Assembly: GCA_050084985.1 (NCBI GenBank)
Contig: JBITNC010000001.1
Coordinates: 210,676,001-210,740,000 of the forward strand
Origin: Nageia nagi
Taxonomy: Eukaryota > Pinophyta
DNA: 64,000 nucleotides
Direction: 5' to 3'
The translations under genes were made by a program, and so were the position numbers. Below the pieces are notes generated by a model. The model was not told the origin of the DNA. It did not search any database and was given only the letters and a program-made list of their open reading frames with translations. Below are positions 49,791-60,619 of the stretch, piece by piece; positions within the stretch are counted from its first letter, which is position 1, and each line of letters opens with the position of its first letter.

Positions 49791-50449
49791 GGTAGCGAGT
49801 TTAGAGGATGATTTGGTTGTAGCCTAGTAGTGCATTACTATTTTGGGGTAAGCTATTAATGGGCATTCAATTTTCTTTAGATGATCAAATGACATAGTAG
49901 ATCCATACAAGGAGTATTTTGATAGGATTTGACACCCTCTTCCAATAGTGTTGACTCCCTCAAGGATAGGGACTAGTAGAGGGACATAAAGAACTCTTAC
50001 AATTATAAAGGGATCACACTATCATACAAGCTATTCCAATAGGTCACATCATCACTCATCTCATTCAAGTAGCTTGCACTCTAAGAGTCAGGGTTGGGTG
50101 TACATGCATGTGTTGTATTATATACCATGTACTATATGTATTATTTTTTATATCCAGGAGGTCTTTTTGATGTATATATTCCTATGTTTGATGCATGTTT
50201 ATATTACTATGATGTATGCTTTATTTATGGATACCTATATGGTTTAAAAATTTTATATATGATGCTTACATGGATGTAGTGCATATTTTATATATATGCT
50301 CTAGGTTTTATGCTTATCATGATTTAGACTATGTTTGATTTATGTAATGCATGTCTAATGTTTATGATCTATGTTTAATATGATGATGCAATATTCTAAT
50401 TTTAAATTTTTATTGCACTATGTATGTTTTAGATAAAATGAACATGTTT

Positions 50450-52580
50450 GGATAATCACATTTAAAAGTAGACAAACTTGACAAAAAATAAGACTAAAAA
50501 TGAATAAAAGAAAGATAACAAAATGACAATGATAAAAGATCACAAATGATAATGATAACTAAATAACATAATGATAATGACATAAAGATAACAAGATAAT
50601 TATAAAAAGTTAACAAGACAAGGATAAAAAGAGAACAAGATAATGATAAATATCATCTTGAAATAATCAAGTGAAAATGATATTTAAAAGAATAATAAAT
50701 ATTTTCATAGCATAAAACATGTAGGGGTAAAAGGCAAGATTTAAGCAATTTTGACTAAATTATAAAAATAAGATAATGATCCAAATAATAATAACATAAA
50801 TTGACAACAAATGAGATAAGTGAAAATATATAGAATTTGTTAACAAATGAACATTAAAAATGCCACAAAAAGAGACCTTAAAAGATAGATACCCCATACT
50901 TGATGGAAAGACACCTTAATCAAACACTCAAAAATTCAAATTAAGTAAAGAATGATGAAATGTAAAAATAATGATTCAAAAAGGTTACAAAAATACAATT
51001 AAAATGAACCAAAATAAAACTTTGATAATTTTAACACTTTGGAAAAGGTGAAAAATGGTCAACTTTGAAACTCAAAAATAAGTAACCATCATGTTAGTTT
51101 AATAAACAAGTTTGATAATATGATATTCAAATGAAAAAAATAAGTGCTAGAAAAGACAGTTTATAAAATGAAGGCCATTCGACCTATTTTTGAAGCTAAA
51201 AGTGAAACCAACTTTGACTTTATGAAAAACCTTTAGTGCTCACTAAAAGTGCACCATTTTAAGTGGGCTTCTATTTGACTTTTAAAAAGATGTAAAATGA
51301 TAAAATTTGGCTATGAAAATTGGTGTGGGATGATTTAAGTATAACATAGACCCACTAAAAACTAACAAAATCAAAAATAGAATTAGTTTGATAGGTTTAA
51401 AACTAGCAAACCAAAGGCAAATTTTTAAGGTGCCAAATTTCAATACCTTTGGTACTAAAATAAAATGAACTTGGAAATGGTTACAAATAAAGTTTAAATG
51501 ATGTGAAAAGGCATAATAAGACATACCAAAATAAAATAAGACAAGTTTACTAGACAAAATGATCATATGACTCAAATCAACATAGGTTGAAAAAGTGACC
51601 AAAGTGACCAAGTATTTTACTTTGGGAGACAAAAGAGAATATATGGGACAACAAAAACATAATGAAACTTATGGAATGTGACTACATTTATAATTTTGTA
51701 ATGGATAAAATAAGTTACATAATAAATTAACTTAAAAATTTAAATAGGAAAATATAAAAGATATCAAATAATATAATAAAATAATAAGTAAATATAATAA
51801 AAGTGAAAATGGATTTGGGGTTGACTTCCATCTTAATGTGTAGAATGAGCTCTTTTGTCAAACAATTTTTTATTGTTGCTAAGCAATTTCATTCAATTGC
51901 TTTGATATTTGAATGCAATGATAAATGATAGAGGATAATGATGTGGAAATATAAAAATGAAATTATGGGAAAAGAAAAAGAGGCAAGGATAGAGTTCCAT
52001 CTTAATGTTTAGGACATGCAATAGCTCCATACTAGACTAGGTAGAAGATAATGTCCAATGGTCTAGGACATGATGATGATATATACATACAAGTGGTGAT
52101 AATGTAAATATAAGAGGACATAACTAGACTAATATTTGGATAAGATATGAGTGACTTGTGATTCCCATGCACCCAAAAAAGTTAAGATGACATTAAAAAG
52201 TGGAAAATACTAAGTATCAACTCCAAATTCAATTATCTAAAGTGATGATACAAGACAAGTGATAGATGAAAAGGAACCTTAAGCTACTTGGTATATCTCT
52301 TAAAAACCTTTCTATAATGCTAAGATAAGACAAAGAGATTATCAATGTTGATAGAAAAAACATATGATATGCAAGAATCTTTTTGTATTTTATGTTTTCT
52401 ATGTTTATTTTTGTGCTTTTAACATGTTTTAATTTTTTTGGTATTTTTTTATCTTTTATTATTCTTGGCAAAATAGTTTTTGAATATTTTGAAGGTTGAT
52501 AGTGATGTCTAGTTATATAAGGGTCTAATGTGGATTATATTAATTAGTTAAATCTCTTCATAAACTTCCAAGGTTGCTAA
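50450..52580. other. Purine-rich, AT-rich gap without recognised gene
   Basis: 50450-50700 is low-complexity text of the type GATAATGATAA and AACAAGATAA. The minus-strand open frame at 51632-51282 (116 codons) is T/A-driven and hydrophobic, without motifs. Nothing else is supported. Confidence 0.45.
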
Positions 52581-52589
52581 TTTTTATGC

Positions 52590-53800
52590 CCCTAAACCAT
52601 ACTTTCTTAGTACAATATAAGGACCTATTCAATTAGGTGCAAATTTTTCTCTTTCTACCTTTAGTTGATTTTTTTTGTATATTTTCCTTTAAAAAAGGTC
52701 ATAAACTTAAAATTCATGATATTTCACCATTTTATTATAAGATATCTTAATACATTCTTGGTAAATCCTTAAATGTTGAAGGGAATTTATACATTTCTCA
52801 TTAAGTCAAGTTGGTCAAGCCTATCTTGTCTGTATATAGTATGATCAATAAATTATTGTAAGAAAATACAAAGGGATGGAATTTCAAGTTCAATTGGAAA
52901 TATTGCTTTAGTACCATAAACTATCAAAAAAGGTGTTTCTCTTGTAGGTTTTCAAATGCTTGTTCTATATTCCCATAATGTATAGGCAAGTTTGTTATGC
53001 CAATCCCTTTATGATATGGTCTTATTAGAGGCTTTTGCTTATCCATTAGCTTGATATTAATAAGGTTTTGAGAAACTTAATTAAATAACATATTTATCAC
53101 ACAAACCTCTAACATCCTTATTTTTTAGGGGAATTCCATTTTCCATGATCAATTTGTAGGGAATTCCAAATCTACAAATAAGGTTTGTCTCAATGAACTC
53201 CACAATTTTAAGTGCTTTTATTTCAATAAGGGGCATGGCTTCTACCCACTTAGTAAAATATTTATTGGCATATATAATAAATTTATAGCCTTATGAAGAA
53301 TTTTTATACACTTATCCAATAATATACAACTCCCATTGTGAAAAGTACCAAATGGTTCCAACAAGTTATAGGTCTTGAGAAGAAATATGTTGAAGGTTTG
53401 AAAATTATTGGCACTTGTGCATTTTTTAACATATGAACCATAATATTTTTTAAGTGTTGGCCAAAATTATCCCATCCTTAACAAATATTTTACTATTTTC
53501 ATGCCATTAAAGTTACCACCACATATACCATCATGTGCTTGAGATAGTGCCAGGGGAATTTCATTAGGTTCAAGACATCTCAAAAAGATGCCTTCATATC
53601 CTCTTTGATAAAGTATCTTCCCCAACAAGGTATATTTTGTACATTTTTATTTATATCATCTTCTTTCAATTTTAATCATATATATGAGGCTAATTCCAAG
53701 CTTAAGGAAATATCTTGCAAGTCTATACCAAGGATTAAGATTTTCAACTTTAATTTGATTAATGATAGGTCCAATAATGTATGAGGGGCTATGCAATGTG
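52590..53800 (-). pseudogene. Integrase of a Tat-type Ty3/gypsy element (element 4)
   Basis: The minus strand begins with the HHCC region: ILYQRGYEGIFLRCLEPNEI, then AHDGICGGNFNGMKI (the second His is Asn), WPTLKKYYGSYVKKC. The DDE core reads IIYANKYFTKWVEAMPLIEI (family DYFTKWVEA; Asp replaced by Asn), FIETNLICRFGIPYKLI and MENGIPLKN (family TDNGxxF, Asp replaced by Glu). YHKGIGITNLPIHYGN (family: GxTPFxLVYG) follows near 52995. The end, with KGRKRKICT, is near 52620. Stops occur throughout. The order and wording fit Tat integrases. Confidence 0.85.
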
Positions 53801-53809
53801 GTTATGTGA

Positions 53810-54215
53810 ATAATGAGTTTATCTTGATTATATTGGGATGCAATATGGGAATCCAATGAGCCCATGGTGTCTATAAATATATTTATGGATCTTGGGTAAT
53901 ATTCAATGGTATACTTATCAAAGTGTAAGAGGAGTTTGTTAACAAGTTTATACTTATTTAAAATCTTATTATGGTATTGATAAGTTCTAAGAACTTGATT
54001 TATAATAAGTTGAGAATCACCAATAATCTTAATTTTCTTAAATTTTAGCTTGACTATAGTTTATAGACCAAGGAAAAGGGCATCATATTCAACCATGTTA
54101 TTAGTGTTAAGGAATTTGAGCTTAAATGATAAAGCAATAGGTGATCCTTGAGGTGTAATAAAAGTACTAGCTAGATTTGGGTTTCTATAGGACTAGTTAT
54201 CAAGATGTGAAATCT
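53810..54215 (-). pseudogene. Archaeal-type RNase H (aRNH) of Tat element 4
   Basis: Minus strand: LASTFITPQGSPIALSFKLK, then FLNTNNMVEYDALFLGL (family: FxxTNNxAEYEALxxGL), KIKIIGDSQLIINQVLRTYQ (catalytic GDSxL kept), LLLHFDKYTIEYYPRSINIF and IDTMGSL (family: NxxADxLAxL, Asp kept). A second RNase H domain before integrase is diagnostic of the Tat/Ogre lineage. The upstream reverse transcriptase is absent: a decayed LTR begins only a few bases beyond. Confidence 0.85.
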
Positions 54216-54219
54216 TGAT

Positions 54220-54534
54220 AACTTTCCTTGAAATTATATTTACCTTTAAATATGCAATATAATCTTTAATTTCCCTTTAGTAAGGATAGCACTGACATTG
54301 GGGTGCCTAGCACAAAAATAAGAATATTACATGATAAGGGACTAAGAATAACTAAAAAAATATTATATAAGATCAACATAGTATAACACCTAATCTGTGC
54401 CAACTTAGGGGACCAAAATTATAATAATATTACATGATAAGGGACCAATAATAACTATAAAAATATTATATAATATCAACATAGTATACAACCTAATCTA
54501 GGCCAACTTAGGGGATAAAAATTAGGTGTTAATA
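54220..54534 (-). repeat. Partial LTR, same family as LTRs A-D (copy E), with a 103-bp duplication
   Basis: It matches the 3' portion of LTRs A-D: TTACCTTTAAATATG, GGATAGCACTGACATTGGGG, TGCCTAGCAC, CCAACTTAGGGGA...AAATTAGGTGTTAATA. Within it 54318-54420 is tandemly repeated at 54421-54523 (ATAAKAATATTACATGATAA, then GGGACYAA). It directly abuts the aRNH fragment. Confidence 0.72.
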
Positions 54535-54539
54535 GTTAC

Positions 54540-55820
54540 ATGATAACTAGTTTTTGGCTTGGTTCAAAATTAGGTATCAACTATAATTAGTTTTAAGGAT
54601 TTTGTATTATCCATAACATCATAATCATCATATTCAAAGTCACTATCACTATAATCATATTGATCAATTTTAGAAATTTACTTGAAAGAGATAATATTTG
54701 TATCTTATTCACAACATTCACATTGAGAGTAGCATCATTTGCATTTTGCACATGATATGGAAAAAATACTTCTATTATTATATTAAATCCATATTTAAGT
54801 AATTCAAATATGAGATAAATAGGAATTCTCATACATGCTATTATAGATCAAAAATATTTCTTTCATAGTAATATATTTGATCTCACCAAACTTGATAAAA
54901 TGACCTTCAAATTCTAGGGCTTTATGTAAAACTAATTTTCCATAAAAGAAAAAGCCCTAAATTTTTTAATAAATTTCAAGCAATAAAATTTAATAATTTT
55001 GTATAAAATTATTAAGTCCAAGGAGAAATAAATACCTAGCATTTTCTTATAAATAACTCCATAAAAAATATGATACCTTATAAAAATTCTAGTGTTTATA
55101 AGATACATCAAGTTCACCAATATGTAGATGATAAAATGTAGCCTTGAATTAGATATGTTATTGAATTAAATTTATCAAGATAAATTAATAATAGTTCTAT
55201 GGATCCTACAACTTGCAATACTTAATAGAAAAAATACTTAATACAAATATGAAATACTAAATAAATAAGTAATAATGAAATTGGATCTACCAACTTATAA
55301 AACTTATGAGAAAAGGATGAGAAAGATATGTTCATGTTAAATTACTATGATAACCATGAATAGGTGCTTGAATTGAAGCTTATGTGCAAGGATGACTAGG
55401 GATGTGAATATAAGAATTTTAAATATATTATGTTAGGGATCATTGATGTTGGAGAGATATGCAACCTAATGTTTATATTGATATCCTTTAAGATTATATC
55501 AAACAATTCCAGATCTAATAGTAGTATAAGTACACATAAGTCTAATTTAATATATATTATGAAAGAATTATAGATATATTTTTAGTGTAATAAATTCCAA
55601 TATCAATAGGTAATGTTAAGAGACACAATAAGTTTTTTTAAGAGTATTTGCAAGGGCTTGTTTGTATCCACCTAAATATGATTTTTATTTAATATAAAAT
55701 TATATTTTAGGTAACAAGGTAATATATTGTAGAAATGATGTAAATATAAATGTTAATAAAATCATAGATAATTTAATGATATCATTATTAAGGAAAGAAT
55801 AATAAGTTATGTAATTCATG
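54540..55820. other. Leader and LTR scraps of the A-E LTR family
   Basis: 54890-55075 repeats the leader text seen at 43960-44310. 55590-55640 (TTCCAATATCAATAGGTAAT) resembles the mid-LTR of that family. The rest is AT-rich with no gene. The element at 55826 is inserted into this material. Confidence 0.45.
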
Positions 55821-55825
55821 TAGAT

Positions 55826-56232
55826 TGTTAGGATCCCACATCCTAACACATACTTAAGAATTAGTAAGGAAATAGTAAGGATTAATTAAGATTACTTAAG
55901 GATTAGTTAGGTAATAATTAGGATTAGTTAGGATAACTTATTAAGTAAATAGTCATGTATTTTAATGAATATTCACTTATGATGACTATAAATATGTGTA
56001 ATATGGGATAGATAAATAATCAAGGAAATCTATTATCTTCTAAGTTATAAGTAGGAAGCCCCCTTGAAGTGGCCTATGATTCATATTATGATCAATAAAG
56101 TATTTTTATTCTACTATCTTTTTAATCAATAATTGCATTGCTCTATTTTGTTTCTTGTGAATAGTTGAATATTTCATATTTTATTGCTATTTTTTGTTAA
56201 AAATCTTTTTTATATCTTTAAGGTTCTTAATA
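55826..56232 (+). repeat. 5' LTR of element 5
   Basis: Terminal hairpin GTTAGGAT / ATCCTAAC with a CCCAC loop at 55827-55847, then AAGGATTAGTTAGG-type short repeats, TATAAATA at 55987-55994 and GATCAATAAAG near 56089. It is about 40 bases longer than the 3' LTR because of extra TTAGKAAGGATTA units at 55855-55935. Confidence 0.9.
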
Positions 56233-56234
56233 AT

Positions 56235-56246
56235 TGGTATTAGAGC
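56235..56246 (+). other. Primer-binding site, tRNA-iMet type
   Basis: TGGTATTAGAGC, matching TGGTATCAGAGC at 11 of 12 positions (one C to T), lies two to three bases after the LTR. Confidence 0.85.
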
Positions 56247-56337
56247 TTCAATTTTGACTACCTATAGGCAGATTGAAATTTAGATTTATAATTCAAAAAA
56301 TTAATAATAAATAAGTAATAAAATAGCATATTTTGAG

Positions 56338-58545
56338 ATGGATAATGGAAGTAGATCTCAAGACTTCAAAAACTTACAAAAAGCATATTACGATATGCAA
56401 AACCAAACAAGAATTAATTTTAAGAAGATGGAAATAAGTATCAACACCCGCATAATAACTCCATATGCCAAAGTAATATATTTGAATACTAAATAGAATA
56501 GTTTGGTGGTCATTATCAATCATGTTAGTGCATCATTATAGAATCTAGGCTCAACACCAAGTTCTAGATCCTAATTATTAACAGGACAATCACCACCTCA
56601 CCAAATTCAATAATAATTTCATTAAGGATTCCAACAATCTTCCATTATTTTAAGAACAACCAAGCTATATTTTCAAATATTTTATGGGGATGATCCAAAT
56701 GGGTGGGTTTAAAAGGTTGAATAATACTTTTCCTTGAATAAAATTATTGGTGCTTAAAAGGTGAACATTGTATCATTCCATATTAAGCATGAAGCCATCC
56801 AATGGCACCAGTGGTTTAATAAGACAAATTGCATCCCATATTAATGAGAATTCATAACATAGTTGTTGGTTAAATTTTGTATAAGTGATTTTTAAGACTT
56901 CATAGGAGATTTAATAAAATTGAAACAAACAACCTTATTAAAATAAATACCATAATTAATTTAATGAATTTGTAAATCACACATTTGGGCTAAATGACTC
57001 TTTTTACAAAAGCTATTTCATAATAGATTGAAGGATGAAATTTGAGTAGAGGTCAAGATATTCAATCCTTAGACCATGATGGATGACATCACACTTGAAA
57101 AATTAATGGAAGATAAACTTAACACTTAACTATATCAAGGAAGGAAACATTTTGAAAGGCCACATAACACCTCAAATATCCCAAAATGACCCAAAATAAA
57201 ATCAATCACTACAAGTTAAGAGATTTATTTCATATGAAATGAAGGAGTTAAGGGAAAAGGGAATCTTGTATAATTATAATGAGAATTATGGCCCAAACCA
57301 TAGTTGTAACACACATAGATCATATTTATTAAATACATATGCTTTTTGTGATGACAAAATTGAGCTTAAGAGAGAAGAGGAGGTATAAGAACTAGATAAT
57401 AATGAGGAAACCCCTCAAATATCCTTTATTTCTCTCATAAAAATGTCTTCTCTATAAACCATGAAGGTGAAGGATCACTTCAAAAAATAAACTCTAATTG
57501 TATTACTCGATTCAGGAAGTATACATAACTTCATTGATCCTTGGGTAGCAATACATGCTTGTTGCTACATACATCTAACTAACAACTTTAAATTCATGAA
57601 CTATAATGGGGGGAAAATAGCATGCAAGGGCACATATCATAATATAAACTCAACATGATAAATTACATATTAAAAAGTTACATTTTACATTATCTTAGGG
57701 GCTTAATATTTGAGACTATTGGGACCAATATTATGGGATTTTTGTAGAATTATGGATGTAGTTTATAGTTAAAGGATTACAATATACTCTTAATGGATTA
57801 TAGGCAAGACCATAATAATTATTAAGCTCTCATATCATGAAAATAATCATTCAAAAAAATGGAAAATAAATTATGGCATAATTATTCTCTATCCAATCAA
57901 CTAAATAATAACTTGATGAGCTAGAATAATTGTAACAACTATTGATCCAACATGAAGGTGTCCTTGAAGAACTAATGGGATTACCTCCTAGTTTCCCTCA
58001 TGATCATGATATATAGTTAGTATTGAAAATTCAACAATTGAATATTAGACCATAATGATACCTATATTTGAAAAAAATAAAATTGAGAAATTAGTCCATA
58101 ACATATTAGAGGCATGAGGCATATGACCTAATGTAAGCTCAAACTCTTCCCTAGTATTATTGGTCTACAAAAAGAATGGTTTATGGTGGAGGTGAATATA
58201 TTTTAGAATCCTTAACAAGATCATCATGAAGGATAAGTTCCCTATTCTAATCATTGATGAATTATTGGATGAATCACATGCGATCAAATATTTTTCAAAT
58301 CTAGATCTATAATCAGGTTATCAGCAAATTAGACCTAAGGAGGAGGATATATTGAAAACATAATTTTGCACTTATGAAGTTCACTATGAGTTATTATCTA
58401 TATCATTCTATCTCACCAACTCATCCTCATTAAAGTTCTTATCCAATTGTATGGCTTGGCACCTGAGGATGCAACATGGGAGACATCACATCAAATTCAG
58501 TAAGTGCTTCCTAATTTTAATCTTTAAAGAAAAAGGTTAATCCCA
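56338..58545 (+). pseudogene. Deleted gag-pol of element 5
   Basis: ATG at 56338 starts MDNGSRSQDFKNLQ. Gag core: FYGDDPNGWV, YFSLNKIIGA, then HEAIQWHQWFNK. The knuckle region, LYNYNENYGPNHSC, has lost its first two Cys. The protease keeps its active site, LLDSGSIHNFIDPW, near 57520. The reverse transcriptase is traceable from about 58100 (frames with LQKEW, IIRLSAN) to the point corresponding to LTNAPSTF near 58420. The text then passes directly to GLAPEDATWE (58460-58480, in another frame), the chromo-like tail. Against element 1 the skipped part is about 1.85 kb. Confidence 0.82.
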
Positions 58546-58556
58546 ATAGATGGGCA

Positions 58557-58920
58557 TGTTAGGATCCCACATCCTAAAACTTAATTAAGGATTAGTTAGT
58601 AATTATTTAGGATGATTTAGGCTAACATATTTAGTGAATAGTCATATATTTTAATGAACAGTAACTTATGATGACTATAAATATGTGTAATATGGGATAG
58701 ATAAATCATAAAGGAAAATCTATTATATTTTGATTTATAATGAGTAAAACTCTTTTAAGTGGTGTTTGATTCATATTATGATCAATAAAGCATTTCTATA
58801 ATGTTATCTTGATAATCAAGAATTACATTGCTTTGTTCTCTTACTTGTGAATAGTTAAATATTTTATTTTTGCTTCTATTTTTGGTTAAAATCTTATTTA
58901 TATATTTTAGATTCTTAACA
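58557..58920 (+). repeat. 3' LTR of element 5
   Basis: Preceded by the polypurine-like CAATAGATGGGCA. Starts TGTTAGGATCC, has the hairpin with one 3' change (CCTAAA), TATAAATA at 58676-58683, and ends TTCTTAACA at 58920 followed by TAGAT. Confidence 0.92.
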
Positions 58921-58925
58921 TAGAT

Positions 58926-59590
58926 ATAAATAAGCATTGATACCAAATATGTTAAAATACAAAAATAATAATACAAGAAAAGAACTCCCTATCAAATCAT
59001 ATCCAATTCAAATAGGTTAACTCATGATTGATCCACATCCTAAATAAAATTTGTCTCTTAATACCACTTATCTAAGGATATATTATCCACTCTTCATCTT
59101 AACATAATATTATATGAGTTTATTTGCATTCATATCATAATAAATGGTTCCCATAGTATGATAAGATTGTTATTATGATGTGCACATTGTACCTCTTTCA
59201 CCTTTAGAGCTCTAGACCTCAACTGTAATTCAAATAAAAACTAAGGGTATAAGATCATATGATTCAATTCAAAATATTATAGTAATATTCTAAAATTATC
59301 TTTATAATACCATAATTGGTATTTCATAGTATAAATAATGATTTGTTTAACCATAATTCATTATGTACATACTACATTTTGGTGAATCTAACTAATCAAG
59401 GGATTTTATCTTCATGGGAAAAATTTTACACAAATTTACAATAGAGTATATGATATTGATGGTTTTTGGTACTTGATAAAATATCATGTTCATTAACTAA
59501 ATGGATTATAATCAATAAATATAATACATATTATATGATATATAAAAATTAATGGCAATTTTTACATCCCAATTGGGTGCATAATAAGAA
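58926..59590. other. Gap, possibly leader of the following Tat element
   Basis: AT-rich sequence without a recognised LTR end or gene. By position it should include the 5' non-coding part of the element starting near 59594. Confidence 0.35.
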
Positions 59591-59593
59591 TCA

Positions 59594-60610
59594 ATGAGTT
59601 TAAATCAAGCCTTAACTCAATGCACCATGATTGTTATGGATTATATGACTAAAAGAGTCATGGATATAGAAGTTAAAAATAAATTAGAGCAAAAAAATTA
59701 TGACAATTATGGTTTCTTTACTTACCCCTTATCAAATAAAATAATCATCTTTCCCCTAGCACCTAATATCCCCCAATTTTGAGATGTTTAGTGGTGGACA
59801 AGATCCAAAATAACATATTGTTAGATTTTAGGAGAATTCCTTACTAAAATTGGGATCTGAAGAAAAATTAATAGCTAAATTCTTCCTAAGGAGTCTCAAT
59901 GGAGATGTTATCTAGTGGTTTTACAATTTTACATTCTAATCCATTGATTCTTTTAAAGCCCTTGTCAAAGCATTCATGGACTAATATGAACACAACATCA
60001 AAGAGTAAGACAATGTCATAGATGTGTTTTCATTATACCAATGGAAAAATCAATCTATATATAAGTACATCATCATTTCAAAAAATTATGGTAATATAAT
60101 AAGAGTAAATTAGCTAAAAATTAAATATATGGTATTTATTAATTACATTATTCCTATTCTAAAGTAATATGCAATAGATTATATTAAAATGGGTTTTGAA
60201 AATATGATGAAGAGATTTTTGGCTAAAGAGAAAGTTTTAGCTAAAATTGTTTTTCCTCAACTATAGATTTTCCACTTATAACAAAGATCCCTATAGACCC
60301 TATGCTAAAAAGGAGGAAATCATTATCAATATAGCTAAAGCACCTAAATTAATAAGATCAATAACCCAAAGGGAATATAGATTCATTTTTCCCATTCCAC
60401 TAAGGATTATTCTTCAAAATATGATTGAAAAGTAGTTTTGAAGCCACTAGATCAAATATCTCATGATGATATCATGGAATTTAGAAATTAAGATCTATAT
60501 TATTCTTATCATAAAAAAATATGAGATGCAACCAACAAGTACAAACCATTAGAGGCATTTATCTTGTATATAATTAGTAAAGGAAAATATGAAGTGAAAG
60601 ACATTTAATA
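59594..60610 (+). pseudogene. gag of Tat element 6
   Basis: An open frame from 59594 reads MSLNQALTQCTMIVMDYMTK, then YDNYGFFTYPLSNK and IPQF. It continues across stops and shifts with AKFFLRSLNGDVI, a stop and WFYNFTF (family: AxxFxxSLxGxAxxWY), SIDSFKALVKAFMD and VFSLYQWKN. Near 60485-60605 the frame DLYYSYHKKI, then DATNKYKPLEAFILYIISKG and KYEVKD, matches the LxYCxYHxxxGHxTxxCxxLKxxIxxLIxxGKYEV finger of Tat Gag with its Cys codons changed to Tyr or Ser. Confidence 0.78.
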
Positions 60611-60619
60611 ATAAGAAAA

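Larger units (their letters stand above)
46330..50440 (+). mobile_element. PMD-bearing element, copy 2 (plus strand)
   Basis: More complete counterpart, in inverted orientation, of 2660-6074. Order: 5' non-coding region with the 57-bp repeat (46330-48380), a short C-rich to AT transition with CATGAGGGGTCCCTACATTT, the PMD coding block (48430-49320), a Gly-rich frame (49487-49774), further coding-like text to about 50090, and a TATGATGTA-rich 3' block to about 50440. No LTR pair, gag or pol was found. LTR C ends about 340 bases to the left. It may be a non-autonomous element or the internal part of a larger retrotransposon that carried the PMD gene. Confidence 0.6.
55826..58920 (+). mobile_element. 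Ty3/gypsy LTR element with large internal pol deletion (element 5)
   Basis: LTRs start TGTTAGGATCC at 55826 and 58557 and are flanked by a perfect 5-bp target duplication, TAGAT (55821-55825 and 58921-58925). Inside are a primer site, gag, knuckle, protease, the first half of reverse transcriptase and then, abruptly, the C-terminal chromo-like tail and polypurine tract. RNase H and integrase are missing. It is the same family as element 1, sharing the 5' LTR terminus and internal order, but about 2.5 kb shorter. Confidence 0.93.

Noticed and set aside
51282-51632. 116-codon minus-strand frame as a membrane protein
   Set aside because: Hydrophobicity follows from A/T-rich text. There are no conserved motifs, no matching frame structure and no homology that I can see.
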